64,000 bases of DNA from JABDMH01 sp965223215 (GTDB lineage: Bacteria; Bacteroidota; Bacteroidia; Chitinophagales; Saprospiraceae). The translations under genes were made by a program, and so were the position numbers. The notes under the pieces are model-generated. The model searched no databases. It saw nothing but the letters and a program-made list of their open reading frames with translations, and was not told where the DNA came from. Below are positions 1 through 8,313 of this stretch, in pieces; the first letter of the stretch is position 1; every line of letters begins with the position of its first letter. Location: positions 4,278,001-4,342,000 of the forward strand of contig CBDCVZ010000010.1 in NCBI GenBank assembly GCA_965223215.1, written 5' to 3'.

Positions 1-85
1 TAAACTACAGTTTGAAGGAAAAGAATATGATGCCAGTTTGGCCTACAAACTGGATCAGATGAGAAAGCAATTCTCGTCGAATTAA
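1..85 (+). CDS. atpH: ATP synthase F1 delta subunit, C-terminal fragment
   Basis: An open frame from base 2 to the TAA at 83-85 encodes about 27 residues ending RKQFSSN. The wording EYDASLAYKLDQMRKQF resembles the C-terminal tail of Bacteroidota F1 delta subunits, which attach F1 to the peripheral stalk. It lies 32 bp before atpA, the usual atpH-atpA order. The rest of the gene lies outside the window, so the call rests on position and a short tail. Confidence 0.75.
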   Translation, partial: KLQFEGKEYDASLAYKLDQMRKQFSSN

Positions 86-117
86 ACAGACATTGAAAAA
101 AAATAAAAGATAGCATT

Positions 118-1722
118 ATGGCTGACGTAAAACCGGACGAAATATCCGCCATCCTAAAGCAAGAACTTTCTGGATTTAAAACCGAAACGGAACTCGAAGA
201 GGTCGGATCGGTCTTGCAGGTTGGAGATGGAATTGCTCGTGTATATGGACTCACTCAAGTCCAAGCGGGTGAACTTGTTGAATTTGAAACCGGGACACAA
301 GCAATTGCCCTCAACCTTGAGGAAGACAACGTTGGTGTCGTGCTGCTGGGAAGCTCAGATGGAATCAAAGAGGGATCTTCTGTGCGACGTACCGGAGACA
401 TCGCCTCTATTGATGTGGGTGAAGAATACGTAGGACGGGTGGTCAATCCACTGGGAAACCCCATCGATGGAAAGGGACCCATCGGTGGAGCCAAATATGC
501 CATGCCGTTGGAGCGAAAGGCTCCAGGTGTTATTTACCGGCAGCCAGTGAGTGAGCCGCTACAGACCGGCATTAAGGCCATCGATTCAATGATCCCCATT
601 GGTCGGGGCCAACGAGAACTCATCATTGGTGACCGGCAGACGGGCAAGACGGCCATTGCCGTTGATACCATTTTAAATCAAAAGGAGTTCTACGACCGTG
701 GTGAACCGGTATATTGTATCTATGTCGCCTCCGGTCAGAAATCTTCCACAGTGGCACAAGTGGCGCGAATTCTCGAAGAATATGGTGCGATGGCCTACAC
801 GGTTATCGTATCGGCTTCTGCTTCTGATCCTGCACCTCTACAATTTTATGCCCCGTTCGCTGGAGCTTGTATTGGAGAGTTTTTCCGTGATACGGGTCGA
901 CCTGCCCTGATCATCTATGATGACCTATCTAAGCAAGCAGTCGCCTATCGAGAGGTTTCGCTTCTATTGAGAAGACCCCCGGGTCGGGAAGCATATCCTG
1001 GTGATGTCTTCTATCTTCACTCGCGTCTATTAGAGCGAGCGGCAAAGATCATCGACAACGATGGTATTGCCCAAAACATGAATGACTTGCCGGCTTCATT
1101 GCGTGAAGCGAAGGATGCCGACGGAAACCCAATGGTCAAAGGTGGTGGTTCGCTTACGGCCTTACCGATCATTGAAACCCAAGCAGGTGACGTTTCGGAT
1201 TATATTCCAACCAATGTCATCTCGATTACGGATGGTCAGATCTTCTTGGAATCAAATCTGTTTAACTCAGGAGTCCGGCCGGCCATTAACGTTGGTATAT
1301 CGGTATCACGGGTAGGTGGATCGGCTCAGATCAAATCTATGAAGAAGGTCTCTGGAACACTAAAACTCGATCAGGCCCAATTTCGAGAGTTGGAAGCCTT
1401 TGCTAAGTTTGGCTCAGATCTCGATGCCGCCACCAAAGCCACGCTCGACAAGGGCAGTAGAAATGTCGAAATTCTGAAGCAGGCTCAGTACAGTCCGGTA
1501 CCAGTGGGACAACAGGTGGCCATTATCTTCTTGGGGACCAAAGGACTTTTGAGAAATGTACCCATTCACAAGGTGAGAGAATTTGAAGAGCAGTTCTTAT
1601 CGACCTTAAGACAGCGCCATCCAGAAGTGTTAGAAACCTTCAGAACTGGTAAACTCACAGAGGAGGCAACAGAGACGGTGCAAACACTTGCAAAAGAGTT
1701 AACAAAGCAATACGCCAATTAA
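118..1722 (+). CDS. atpA: ATP synthase F1 alpha subunit
   Basis: Non-catalytic nucleotide-binding subunit of the F1 head, alternating with beta subunits in the alpha3beta3 hexamer on the cytoplasmic side of the membrane. The 534-residue product has the usual family length. It has the N-terminal beta-barrel, a P-loop GDRQTGKT at residues 171-178, and the family signature around PAINVGISVSRVGGSAQ near residue 390. The ATG at 118 gives the expected start region (ISAILKQEL). No strong Shine-Dalgarno is visible, as is normal for Bacteroidota. It sits between the atpH tail and atpG (57 bp downstream), so it is co-transcribed with them. Confidence 0.98.
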   Translation: MADVKPDEISAILKQELSGFKTETELEEVGSVLQVGDGIARVYGLTQVQAGELVEFETGTQAIALNLEEDNVGVVLLGSSDGIKEGSSVRRTGDIASIDVGEEYVGRVVNPLGNPIDGKGPIGGAKYAMPLERKAPGVIYRQPVSEPLQTGIKAIDSMIPIGRGQRELIIGDRQTGKTAIAVDTILNQKEFYDRGEPVYCIYVASGQKSSTVAQVARILEEYGAMAYTVIVSASASDPAPLQFYAPFAGACIGEFFRDTGRPALIIYDDLSKQAVAYREVSLLLRRPPGREAYPGDVFYLHSRLLERAAKIIDNDGIAQNMNDLPASLREAKDADGNPMVKGGGSLTALPIIETQAGDVSDYIPTNVISITDGQIFLESNLFNSGVRPAINVGISVSRVGGSAQIKSMKKVSGTLKLDQAQFRELEAFAKFGSDLDAATKATLDKGSRNVEILKQAQYSPVPVGQQVAIIFLGTKGLLRNVPIHKVREFEEQFLSTLRQRHPEVLETFRTGKLTEEATETVQTLAKELTKQYAN

Positions 1723-1779
1723 CGGGACTGCCGCATTAGAATGGGCAACATCTGATAAATAGATCACAATAAAAGCAGC

Positions 1780-2676
1780 ATGGGAGCAAATCTCAAAGAG
1801 GTACGGGAGCGAATTAAATCGGTGATGTCGACACAGCAAATCACCAAAGCCATGAAGATGGTATCTGCCGCGAAGCTCAGAAGAGCCCAAGACGCGATTG
1901 TACAAATGCGCCCCTATTCGGAGAAGTTGAATGAGATGGCTCAGCACATTCTTTCCAACACAGACGGAGATGTAGCCACTAAATTTAGTACCCAACGTGA
2001 AATTCAAGAAGTGTTAATTGTTGTAATCACTTCGAGTCGCGGACTATGTGGAGCTTTCAATAGCAACATAATTAAGGCCGCGAAAAGATTATTGCAAGGG
2101 AAGTATAAGCCGGCATTCGAAGCCGGCAAGGTGACGCTCTTATGTATAGGCAAAAAGGGGTTTGACCACTTTAAAAAGTTATTGCCTGCAGAAAAAATGA
2201 TCAAAGATCATATAACCTTATTCAGCGATTTGAGCTTTGACGCGATTGCCGATGTTCCACTGCAGATTATCCAAGACTATCAGCAAGGGAAGTATGACGC
2301 GGTGGAGGTATGTTATGGTCGTTTCAAAAATGCAGCTGTCCAATACGCCGAATCAGCCCAATACTTACCGGTACCCAAGATGAAGATTGAGAAGGATGAG
2401 GCGAAAAAAATGCGTGCTGACTACATCTTTGAGCCTAGCAAAGGCGAGTTACTAGAGGCACTTATCCCCAGTATCTTGCAGACTCAATTGCATCGATACA
2501 TGCTAGACACCCATGCTTCCGAGCACGGAGCGCGCATGACGGCTATGGATAAAGCCACCGAAAATGCTGATGAACTGCTGAAGGACCTCAAAATCAGTTA
2601 CAACAAAGCACGTCAGGCGGGCATCACCTCTCAAATCTCTGAGATTGTTGGTGGTGTGGCGGCACTCGATGGCTAA
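1780..2676 (+). CDS. atpG: ATP synthase F1 gamma subunit
   Basis: Central rotor shaft of F1, coupling c-ring rotation to catalysis. The 298-residue protein begins with the conserved coiled-coil helix (IKSVMSTQQITKAMKMVSAAK, residues 13 onward) and ends with the paired C-terminal helix (KISYNKARQAGITSQISEIVGG), both hallmarks of gamma. It follows atpA as the last gene of the cluster here. Its stop lies only 6 bp from the stop of the convergent polyferredoxin gene, and I see no hairpin terminator between them. Confidence 0.97.
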   Translation: MGANLKEVRERIKSVMSTQQITKAMKMVSAAKLRRAQDAIVQMRPYSEKLNEMAQHILSNTDGDVATKFSTQREIQEVLIVVITSSRGLCGAFNSNIIKAAKRLLQGKYKPAFEAGKVTLLCIGKKGFDHFKKLLPAEKMIKDHITLFSDLSFDAIADVPLQIIQDYQQGKYDAVEVCYGRFKNAAVQYAESAQYLPVPKMKIEKDEAKKMRADYIFEPSKGELLEALIPSILQTQLHRYMLDTHASEHGARMTAMDKATENADELLKDLKISYNKARQAGITSQISEIVGGVAALDG

Positions 2677-2682
2677 ATAGCA

Positions 2683-4083
2683 TTAAGACTTAGGTAGCAT
2701 TCCAACTTGACTCACTGGCACGTGAATGGTTCGCAGCTGCGTGGTACGTTCCTTAATGTCAATTGATCCATTTTCCAAACGAAGGACACCACGAGGGCAC
2801 ACGGCGGCACAAATGCCACAACCCACGCATGAGGCCCGCACAATGTTTTGGCCTTTTTGAGCATAAGATCTCACGTCGATTCCCATCTCACAATACGTTG
2901 AACAGTTGCCACATGAAATGCACTGACCACCGTTTGTAGTAATTCTAAATCTGCTAAAGAATCGTTGCTGCAGTCCCAAAATCGCTGCCATCGGGCAGCC
3001 AAATCTGCACCACACACGACTACCCATCACAGGATAAAACCCGACGCCGATCACTCCGGAGAAAGCAGCTCCAATGTAGAATCCATACCATTCTCTGACA
3101 TTGTAACTATTGAAGAAAAGCACCTGGCTGCTTCCAGAGAAATAGGTGTACAGAACCATTAAGGTCATGACTGCCGCGAAAACCAAAACACCATGAATCA
3201 ACCAACGTTCGATCTTCCATGCACGCAGTGACTTATCCGAGAGCTGACGCCATGGATCACCAGCCGTTTCTGCCAGGCCACCACAACCACAGACCCAACT
3301 GCAATACCATCTCTTGCCGTAAAAATAGGTTAAGATGGGTGAAATGATCAAAATCAAGGCAATTCCCCAAACCAACATAAAAATGCCCAAATTGCCTCCC
3401 ATGAGAAGTTTGTCAAGATTCCAATCGAAAAAGAAATAGTAATTCAGTGGCCACATGTACTTAAGATCCATAGCCGGTTGATTCATGCTTTCCAAAAACT
3501 CGGGAATCAGGAACGCGAAAGCCAGCTGAAAAAACATGACCGAAACGGTGCGCCAAATCTGGTATTGGTTGTGGCGATATTTCCAAATGAACTTAACTCC
3601 AAAAATGATAATGGCTAGGGTATAGAGTACCCCATACATAAACCATTGACTGGCCGGCTGTCCTTTGATGGCCATGCTAAGTGGATCAAAAAAGGCGACC
3701 ATCCCTGAATTACTTGTTTCGGCGTGAAGGCCAAGCAAGTGAGGATACCAGTAGAGACAGACATAAAAGAAGGTCATCAAGAGACCCACTGCCCAACCAA
3801 GCAGGCCTCGAGCGGTCAGCGAACTAAACCATACACCATCGTTTTTAATACCTGCTGGTTTATGCATGTACTGGCGGCTGGCATAGATGATTGTGCCCGT
3901 AGTTATCAATAAAATACTAAGCCAAAACCAGATCGGTCGATGCACTCCATCGGCGCCAATCCATGCAATCACCATCAAAGAAAAGCCCAATAGGCCAAGG
4001 AAGGCTGCCACTTTCTGGACCCGATCCACAAAGGGAGGATGTGGCGTGGCGAGCGACATGCTGGGATTAACCGCTTGATTCAT
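2683..4083 (-). CDS. Membrane polyferredoxin, NapH/NosR/CcoG-like 4Fe-4S protein
   Basis: A 466-residue integral membrane protein with about eight hydrophobic segments. It carries two cytosolic-type [4Fe-4S] motifs near the C-terminus (C388-C391-C394-C398 and C419-C422-C425-C429). It also has two membrane-proximal cysteine motifs (C261-x3-C265-x-C267 and C359-x3-C363-P) like those of NapH/NosR polyferredoxins. Such proteins pass electrons between the quinone pool or a flavoprotein and a redox partner. Its start is 4 bp from the end of the upstream FAD oxidoreductase gene, so the two are almost certainly one operon and probably one electron-transfer unit. The final electron acceptor cannot be read from the sequence. 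No nitrate or nitrous oxide reductase gene is nearby, so a Nap or Nos name is not justified. Confidence 0.85.
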   Translation of the reverse strand: MNQAVNPSMSLATPHPPFVDRVQKVAAFLGLLGFSLMVIAWIGADGVHRPIWFWLSILLITTGTIIYASRQYMHKPAGIKNDGVWFSSLTARGLLGWAVGLLMTFFYVCLYWYPHLLGLHAETSNSGMVAFFDPLSMAIKGQPASQWFMYGVLYTLAIIIFGVKFIWKYRHNQYQIWRTVSVMFFQLAFAFLIPEFLESMNQPAMDLKYMWPLNYYFFFDWNLDKLLMGGNLGIFMLVWGIALILIISPILTYFYGKRWYCSWVCGCGGLAETAGDPWRQLSDKSLRAWKIERWLIHGVLVFAAVMTLMVLYTYFSGSSQVLFFNSYNVREWYGFYIGAAFSGVIGVGFYPVMGSRVWCRFGCPMAAILGLQQRFFSRFRITTNGGQCISCGNCSTYCEMGIDVRSYAQKGQNIVRASCVGCGICAAVCPRGVLRLENGSIDIKERTTQLRTIHVPVSQVGMLPKS

Positions 4084-4087
4084 GGAG

Positions 4088-5458
4088 CTATTTTTTTAAG
4101 AACTGGAATACTTGATTGTAATGGCGCTGTGCAAGCTTGCTGGGTGACTTACCCGTCTGTTGCTGATAGGTGGTCAAAAAGGATTTGTGGTAAGGTTCGT
4201 AGAACTCTGGATCAAAGTTAGCCAGGGCCAAATTGGAAACAACGAAGTCAAGATCTGCTCCATCGGCCAACCATTTTTGGCATACCTCATGTCTGAATCG
4301 AACACCCATCAAATTGAATCCCTTCACGCGGTTTGTCGTAGCATCAAATACAATTCGAATGCTCTTTTTACCGTCTGGATGCTCCCAATAGATGCTGTCC
4401 AACCCGTCAACAGGTCGAGTGGGTACCGTACCGTACACCTGATATTCAATATCGAGAAACTTAGCTGAGTTAAACCAAATGCCAGGATCGTACGCAATGT
4501 GCTGACCGCAAATATTGTGTGCAACCGTCTCACCCATCATTCTACCCGTGTACCAGACTGCTTCAATCGGCCTTCTTCCCTCTGGTGGAGAGATTAATTG
4601 AGCACAATCACCGACCGCATAGACATCCTCCATGTTTGTCTCCAGAAATTCATTGACCAAGATTCCCTTTTCAATGGCCAGGTCAGTATCTTTTAACCAG
4701 TGCACATTGGGATGTACTCCGGCCGTCAGTCCAACAAACTGACAATCAATTCTTTCCTGATGATTGGTCAACACACCAATGGCCTCATCCCGGTCATTTC
4801 CGATGATCTCCTTAAGTTCAGTCGTCAATCGCAAGTCTATGCCGTGTTCCACAATGTGGCGACTTATCATTTCCGATTCTTCCGTGGGCAAAACAATGTT
4901 CCAGTATTTCTCCTCCCTGACAAGCATGGTGACCGGAATGTGTCGAGAATGAAACATTTCTGCCATTTCAATGCCGATCAGTCCACCACCCACAATGACT
5001 GCACGCTTAAGTCCGACACTGCCGACCTCCATCGACTCGAGATCCTGGTAGTTGTAAAGTCCCTGCACTCGATTCAAATCCTGACCTGGCCAACCGAATT
5101 TGTTGGAGGCAGAACCACACGCCAAAACTAGTTTATCGTAGGCCATGCTCTTGGGGGCACGTGGATGAACGGAATCGGAAAAATTAGCATCCTCAAAGTA
5201 CAAGGTCTTGGCTCCGAAATCGATTTGCCGCACCGATCCTCTCACCAGGTCGATTCGGTTTTTCTCCCAAAACCATGGTTCGTATGGCTGCGTATCCTTG
5301 AAGCGCATATGACCCATATAGATATACATCAAAGCAGTCCGAGAAAAAAAATAATCTGTCTCCTTGGAGATGACAGTGATGCGATGGTCCGCATTCTTAC
5401 GAAGAAATCTGGCAGTCGTAATACCACTGATTCCATTCCCTAATATTACGATGTGCAT
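4088..5458 (-). CDS. NAD(P)/FAD-dependent oxidoreductase
   Basis: A 456-residue two-dinucleotide-binding flavoprotein of the nitrite reductase/NADH oxidase type. Residues 7-12 (GNGISG) start the FAD-binding fold. GGGLIG at 157-162 is the NAD(P)-binding P-loop. VYAVGDC ending at 285 is the second FAD motif. There is no redox-active CxxxxC disulfide like that of lipoamide dehydrogenase. The C-terminal part (about 330-456) is a family-specific extension. It is the first gene of the pair with the polyferredoxin just downstream, so it probably feeds NAD(P)H electrons into that protein or takes electrons from it. The substrate is unknown. Confidence 0.85.
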   Translation of the reverse strand: MHIVILGNGISGITTARFLRKNADHRITVISKETDYFFSRTALMYIYMGHMRFKDTQPYEPWFWEKNRIDLVRGSVRQIDFGAKTLYFEDANFSDSVHPRAPKSMAYDKLVLACGSASNKFGWPGQDLNRVQGLYNYQDLESMEVGSVGLKRAVIVGGGLIGIEMAEMFHSRHIPVTMLVREEKYWNIVLPTEESEMISRHIVEHGIDLRLTTELKEIIGNDRDEAIGVLTNHQERIDCQFVGLTAGVHPNVHWLKDTDLAIEKGILVNEFLETNMEDVYAVGDCAQLISPPEGRRPIEAVWYTGRMMGETVAHNICGQHIAYDPGIWFNSAKFLDIEYQVYGTVPTRPVDGLDSIYWEHPDGKKSIRIVFDATTNRVKGFNLMGVRFRHEVCQKWLADGADLDFVVSNLALANFDPEFYEPYHKSFLTTYQQQTGKSPSKLAQRHYNQVFQFLKK

Positions 5459-5678
5459 AAAGTGCAGGCTGTAGCGATTAATCCACCACTAAAGAACGGT
5501 AAAATAATCATTTCGGCCGCGGATAAATGTGGCACGGTCTTTACCGCTACATATTTGGCTGATGACCGTTACTCAAAAGTTAAAAAGCATTATGCGGCGA
5601 ACATTTGCAGCCAAAATGCCGTAAATTCATAGGGCAAAAGAGCGCGCTCCCGATCATCTAATTGTGTAAGATTACTGA

Positions 5679-6362
5679 ATGAAGCAAATTTTACTTTCGA
5701 CATTATGCTTTCTGGTCTCCCTTTCTGTTTTAGCACAGGCTACCATCAAGTTGAGTCCTGATCAAGTTTCTGTTGAGGTCGATAAGACGCAGTTTGAGAC
5801 CGTTGCTCATTCCATGATCATTAACACAAGCGACTCGACAAAGACATTTCGATGGGTGCGCAAGGTCGAATCCATCTCCATGGGTTGGAAAAGCGCGATC
5901 TGTGATATAAATGCTTGTTACAATACCGACATCGACTCTACCCCTAGCGACTTCTACCTAGAGTTAGCCCCTGGTGACTCAAGTATACTCGATGTACATA
6001 TCCGACCGGGTGGTTTAGACGGATCTGCGCATATCAAAGTGCTTCTTGAAGAGGTTGGTAATCCAGGTAACTCGGTGGAGGGAACTTTCCTGTTTAACGA
6101 GACGATTTCTTCTGCCGCCGAGGTCGAAGTGAGCAATGTGCAAATTTTTCCAAATCCAGTAGATGCCTACTTCCAATTAAGTAGCTACGATGAAGTAGCA
6201 CATGTCATGCTCTATACCATCGCTGGAAGCTTGGTCAGAGAATACATCTCTTACCCTGGTGAAAAATTTGACGTAGTTGGTCAGCAGCGCGGCATGTACC
6301 TTGTGCGGATACTGAATCGTGATAAGAAGGTGCTTAAGACCGTTGTCATGCATAAGCAGTAG
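5679..6362 (+). CDS. Secreted protein with T9SS type A sorting domain
   Basis: A 227-residue protein with a Sec signal peptide (hydrophobic residues 4-18 ending VLAQA). An immunoglobulin-like middle domain (about 22-140) resembles the DUF1573/ASPM-type folds of Bacteroidota. A C-terminal domain (about 148-227) begins with the IFPNPV motif and continues through an LYTIAGSLV-type strand and a GMYLVRI strand, typical of type A type IX secretion signals. It should be exported across the outer membrane and anchored or released. Two cysteines, in CDINAC, may form a disulfide. The gene stands alone, convergent with queD. Function beyond secretion is unknown. Confidence 0.82.
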   Translation: MKQILLSTLCFLVSLSVLAQATIKLSPDQVSVEVDKTQFETVAHSMIINTSDSTKTFRWVRKVESISMGWKSAICDINACYNTDIDSTPSDFYLELAPGDSSILDVHIRPGGLDGSAHIKVLLEEVGNPGNSVEGTFLFNETISSAAEVEVSNVQIFPNPVDAYFQLSSYDEVAHVMLYTIAGSLVREYISYPGEKFDVVGQQRGMYLVRILNRDKKVLKTVVMHKQ

Positions 6363-6382
6363 GCTCCGGTCTACAGGTCTGA

Positions 6383-6790
6383 TCATGCAGGGTACTCCAC
6401 AAAATTTCTCGGTGTTTCATAGAGCCGCACAGTAATATCATATTTCTCATCCAAGTGCCTGGACAAGATCTGCCAAATCACAATGCAGATGTTTTCAGCC
6501 GTTGGATTCAAATCAGCAAATTCCCTGGTATCGAGGTTCAAATTTTTGTGATCAAATCGATCCTCAATCTGCTCTTTAATCACATATTTCAGCGTTTTCA
6601 GATTGATTACCATACCCGTCAATGGATCTACCTCGCCCACCACTTTTACTTCAATCTCGTAATTGTGCCCATGAAAATTGGGACTGGAGCAGATTCCAAA
6701 TACCTCCATATTCTTCTCATCGGACCAATCTGCATTGGATAATTTATGAGCTGCATTAAAATGCGCCCTTCGGTAAACGGCAACTTTCAT
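6383..6790 (-). CDS. queD: 6-carboxytetrahydropterin synthase / 6-pyruvoyl-tetrahydropterin synthase family
   Basis: A 135-residue T-fold enzyme that converts dihydroneopterin triphosphate to 6-carboxytetrahydropterin in queuosine/preQ0 synthesis. Visible features are the zinc-binding histidines H15 (in FNAAH), H40 and H42 (in HGHNYE), the catalytic Cys34 in GICSSPN, and the C-terminal RLYETPRNF segment that binds the pterin. Length is typical of the family. Distinguishing QueD from other PTPS-type activities is inference, since no other queuosine genes lie in the window. A perfect 7-bp inverted repeat (6816-6831) lies about 25 bp upstream of the start and may be regulatory. Confidence 0.85.
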   Translation of the reverse strand: MKVAVYRRAHFNAAHKLSNADWSDEKNMEVFGICSSPNFHGHNYEIEVKVVGEVDPLTGMVINLKTLKYVIKEQIEDRFDHKNLNLDTREFADLNPTAENICIVIWQILSRHLDEKYDITVRLYETPRNFVEYPA

Positions 6791-7161
6791 GGAATCAGTT
6801 TTCTATATCATGTAGAATGCTAGATAGCATTTTAAGTTGTCATTTGGTAGCAGATACAGAATCGAAGGACATAAGACGGGCTTGAAAATTTTTGGCGTTA
6901 TAAAAAAATGCCATGGTTTCTTAAATTTACCTAGCGCGGCTGAGATCGGTTCGCGTGAAACTCAATCAGCACGAGGGGAGGTCAGGACAGCAGGAGCGGC
7001 TGAGCAATGATTAGAAATAATCAAAATCTAGCATACAGAATTAATTAGTCTAAACCATTTATAGTACCTGGAATTTCAGCGTATACTTCATCACAAGCTA
7101 GAATTAGGCGCTCAGCCGAACTCGATGTTGATTGTCATATTACCTTGGTAGTAATTCGGCA
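6791..7161. other. Intergenic region with a GC-rich island
   Basis: Divergent intergenic stretch between queD and holB with no convincing reading frame. It contains the short palindrome at 6816-6831 and an island of higher GC (about 6935-7005) in otherwise AT-rich DNA. The 9-mer GCGGCTGAG occurs in that island twice, exactly 60 bp apart (6936 and 6996). An AT-rich TAAATTTA at 6922-6929, one mismatch from the -7 consensus, precedes the island. I could not match the island to a known RNA family by eye. Confidence 0.4.
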
Positions 7162-8289
7162 ATGCAGTATCAGAACGTAGTAGGACAAGACAAGATCAAG
7201 ACATATTTGCGAGAAGCGGTGCGTAAGCAGACCCTGCCCCACGCGCTTCTTTTTCTTGGCGATGCTGGATTTGGACCACTGCCAATGGCCCTTGCTACGG
7301 CACAGTATCTTATGTGCCTGGATCGCACCGAGCAAGACGCCTGTGGGGTATGTACCAATTGCCATAAGGCAGCCAAATGGATTCATCCTGACATTCATTT
7401 TTCCTTTCCGACCATTGGCAGCAAAGTGACAAGTCTTGACCTTATTAAGGACTGGCGATCCTTCCTGAGTAACAGACCCTACGGTAGTATCGAAGATTGG
7501 CTCGCACAGATTGGAGGAGAGAATAAACAAGGTAACATCAATAAGGACGAATGCCATCGAATTCTGAAAGCCCTGAGCTTAAAGACCTTTGAGGGAGATT
7601 ATAAAATCCATCTACTGTGGATGGCAGAGTACCTGGGAAAGGAGGGTAACCGGCTGTTGAAAATCATCGAGGAGCCTCCGGAGAAGACCGTCTTTATTCT
7701 GATGGCTTCGGATCAAGATGCCATCTTGAATACCATTTTATCACGCTGTCAACTGGTTACTTTCTCAGCCCTTAGCGATGGTGAGGTACACGATCATTTG
7801 GCTAAGACAAGTCCCAACCTGGCCAAAAAAGACCTTCAACAAATAGCTTACCTGGCTGATGGAAACATCGGCAAAGCCGAAGTATATCTAGTAGATTCAG
7901 CGAATCTCCTGACGGGTCTATGGCTGGAGTGGATGCGAACTACCTTTAAGGGGAACCCCGTCGAAATGGTCAAATGGACCGATAAGTTTGCCAGGGTAGA
8001 TCGTGAGGGTCAAAAGCGGTTTTTGAGTTATGGTCTACATTTTTTGAGAGAAATGCTACAATACAAAGTGAATTCTGACCGGGCCATCAGACTCCTTGAA
8101 AAGGAAAAGAGTGCACTAGTAAAACTGAGTGTGTTGATTTCATTAAACCGCTTAGAATCGATGCTGCAGCTATTGGAAGAAAGCATCTTTCATCTGGAAC
8201 GAAATGCCAATGGCAGGATTGTCATGTTAGATAACAGCATTCAGATGAGCAGATTACTAAAAGCAGAGCATCAAATGACGACTACTTGA
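7162..8289 (+). CDS. holB: DNA polymerase III delta' subunit (clamp-loader)
   Basis: Clamp-loader ATPase-fold subunit of the replicase. I chose the ATG at 7162 (MQYQNVVGQD), giving 375 residues. The frame also opens with an upstream TTG at 7132, but the family normally begins right at the VGQ motif. The N-terminal domain has a zinc-module cysteine cluster (C-x8-C-x2-C-x2-C around ACGVCTNC). The SRC motif (ILSRCQ) of clamp-loader subunits is present. The P-loop is degenerate: GDAGFGPLP replaces GxxGxGKT, so the ATP-binding lysine is missing, as expected for a non-hydrolysing delta' subunit. ricT follows 24 bp downstream, a common Bacteroidota and Firmicutes neighbourhood. Confidence 0.9.
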   Translation: MQYQNVVGQDKIKTYLREAVRKQTLPHALLFLGDAGFGPLPMALATAQYLMCLDRTEQDACGVCTNCHKAAKWIHPDIHFSFPTIGSKVTSLDLIKDWRSFLSNRPYGSIEDWLAQIGGENKQGNINKDECHRILKALSLKTFEGDYKIHLLWMAEYLGKEGNRLLKIIEEPPEKTVFILMASDQDAILNTILSRCQLVTFSALSDGEVHDHLAKTSPNLAKKDLQQIAYLADGNIGKAEVYLVDSANLLTGLWLEWMRTTFKGNPVEMVKWTDKFARVDREGQKRFLSYGLHFLREMLQYKVNSDRAIRLLEKEKSALVKLSVLISLNRLESMLQLLEESIFHLERNANGRIVMLDNSIQMSRLLKAEHQMTTT

Positions 8290-8313
8290 TGAGAGTCACT
8301 AAACATATATTCT

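Noticed and set aside
2677..2682. Terminator between atpG and the polyferredoxin gene
   Set aside because: No hairpin in the 6-bp gap; the genes simply converge.
4700..5131. 143-codon plus-strand frame inside the FAD oxidoreductase gene
   Set aside because: Antisense shadow of a well-supported gene; composition is not protein-like.
6937..6970. TPP riboswitch resemblance (CTGAGAT then TGAAACTC..ATCAG)
   Set aside because: The conserved 5' GGGG arm and the CCxGCGxAGGGA 3' part are absent, and holB is not a thiamine gene.
6971..7005. GGTCAGG at 6980-6986 as a signal recognition particle RNA core
   Set aside because: The following GGAAG and AGCA elements of the SRP core are missing, so the match is a short coincidence.
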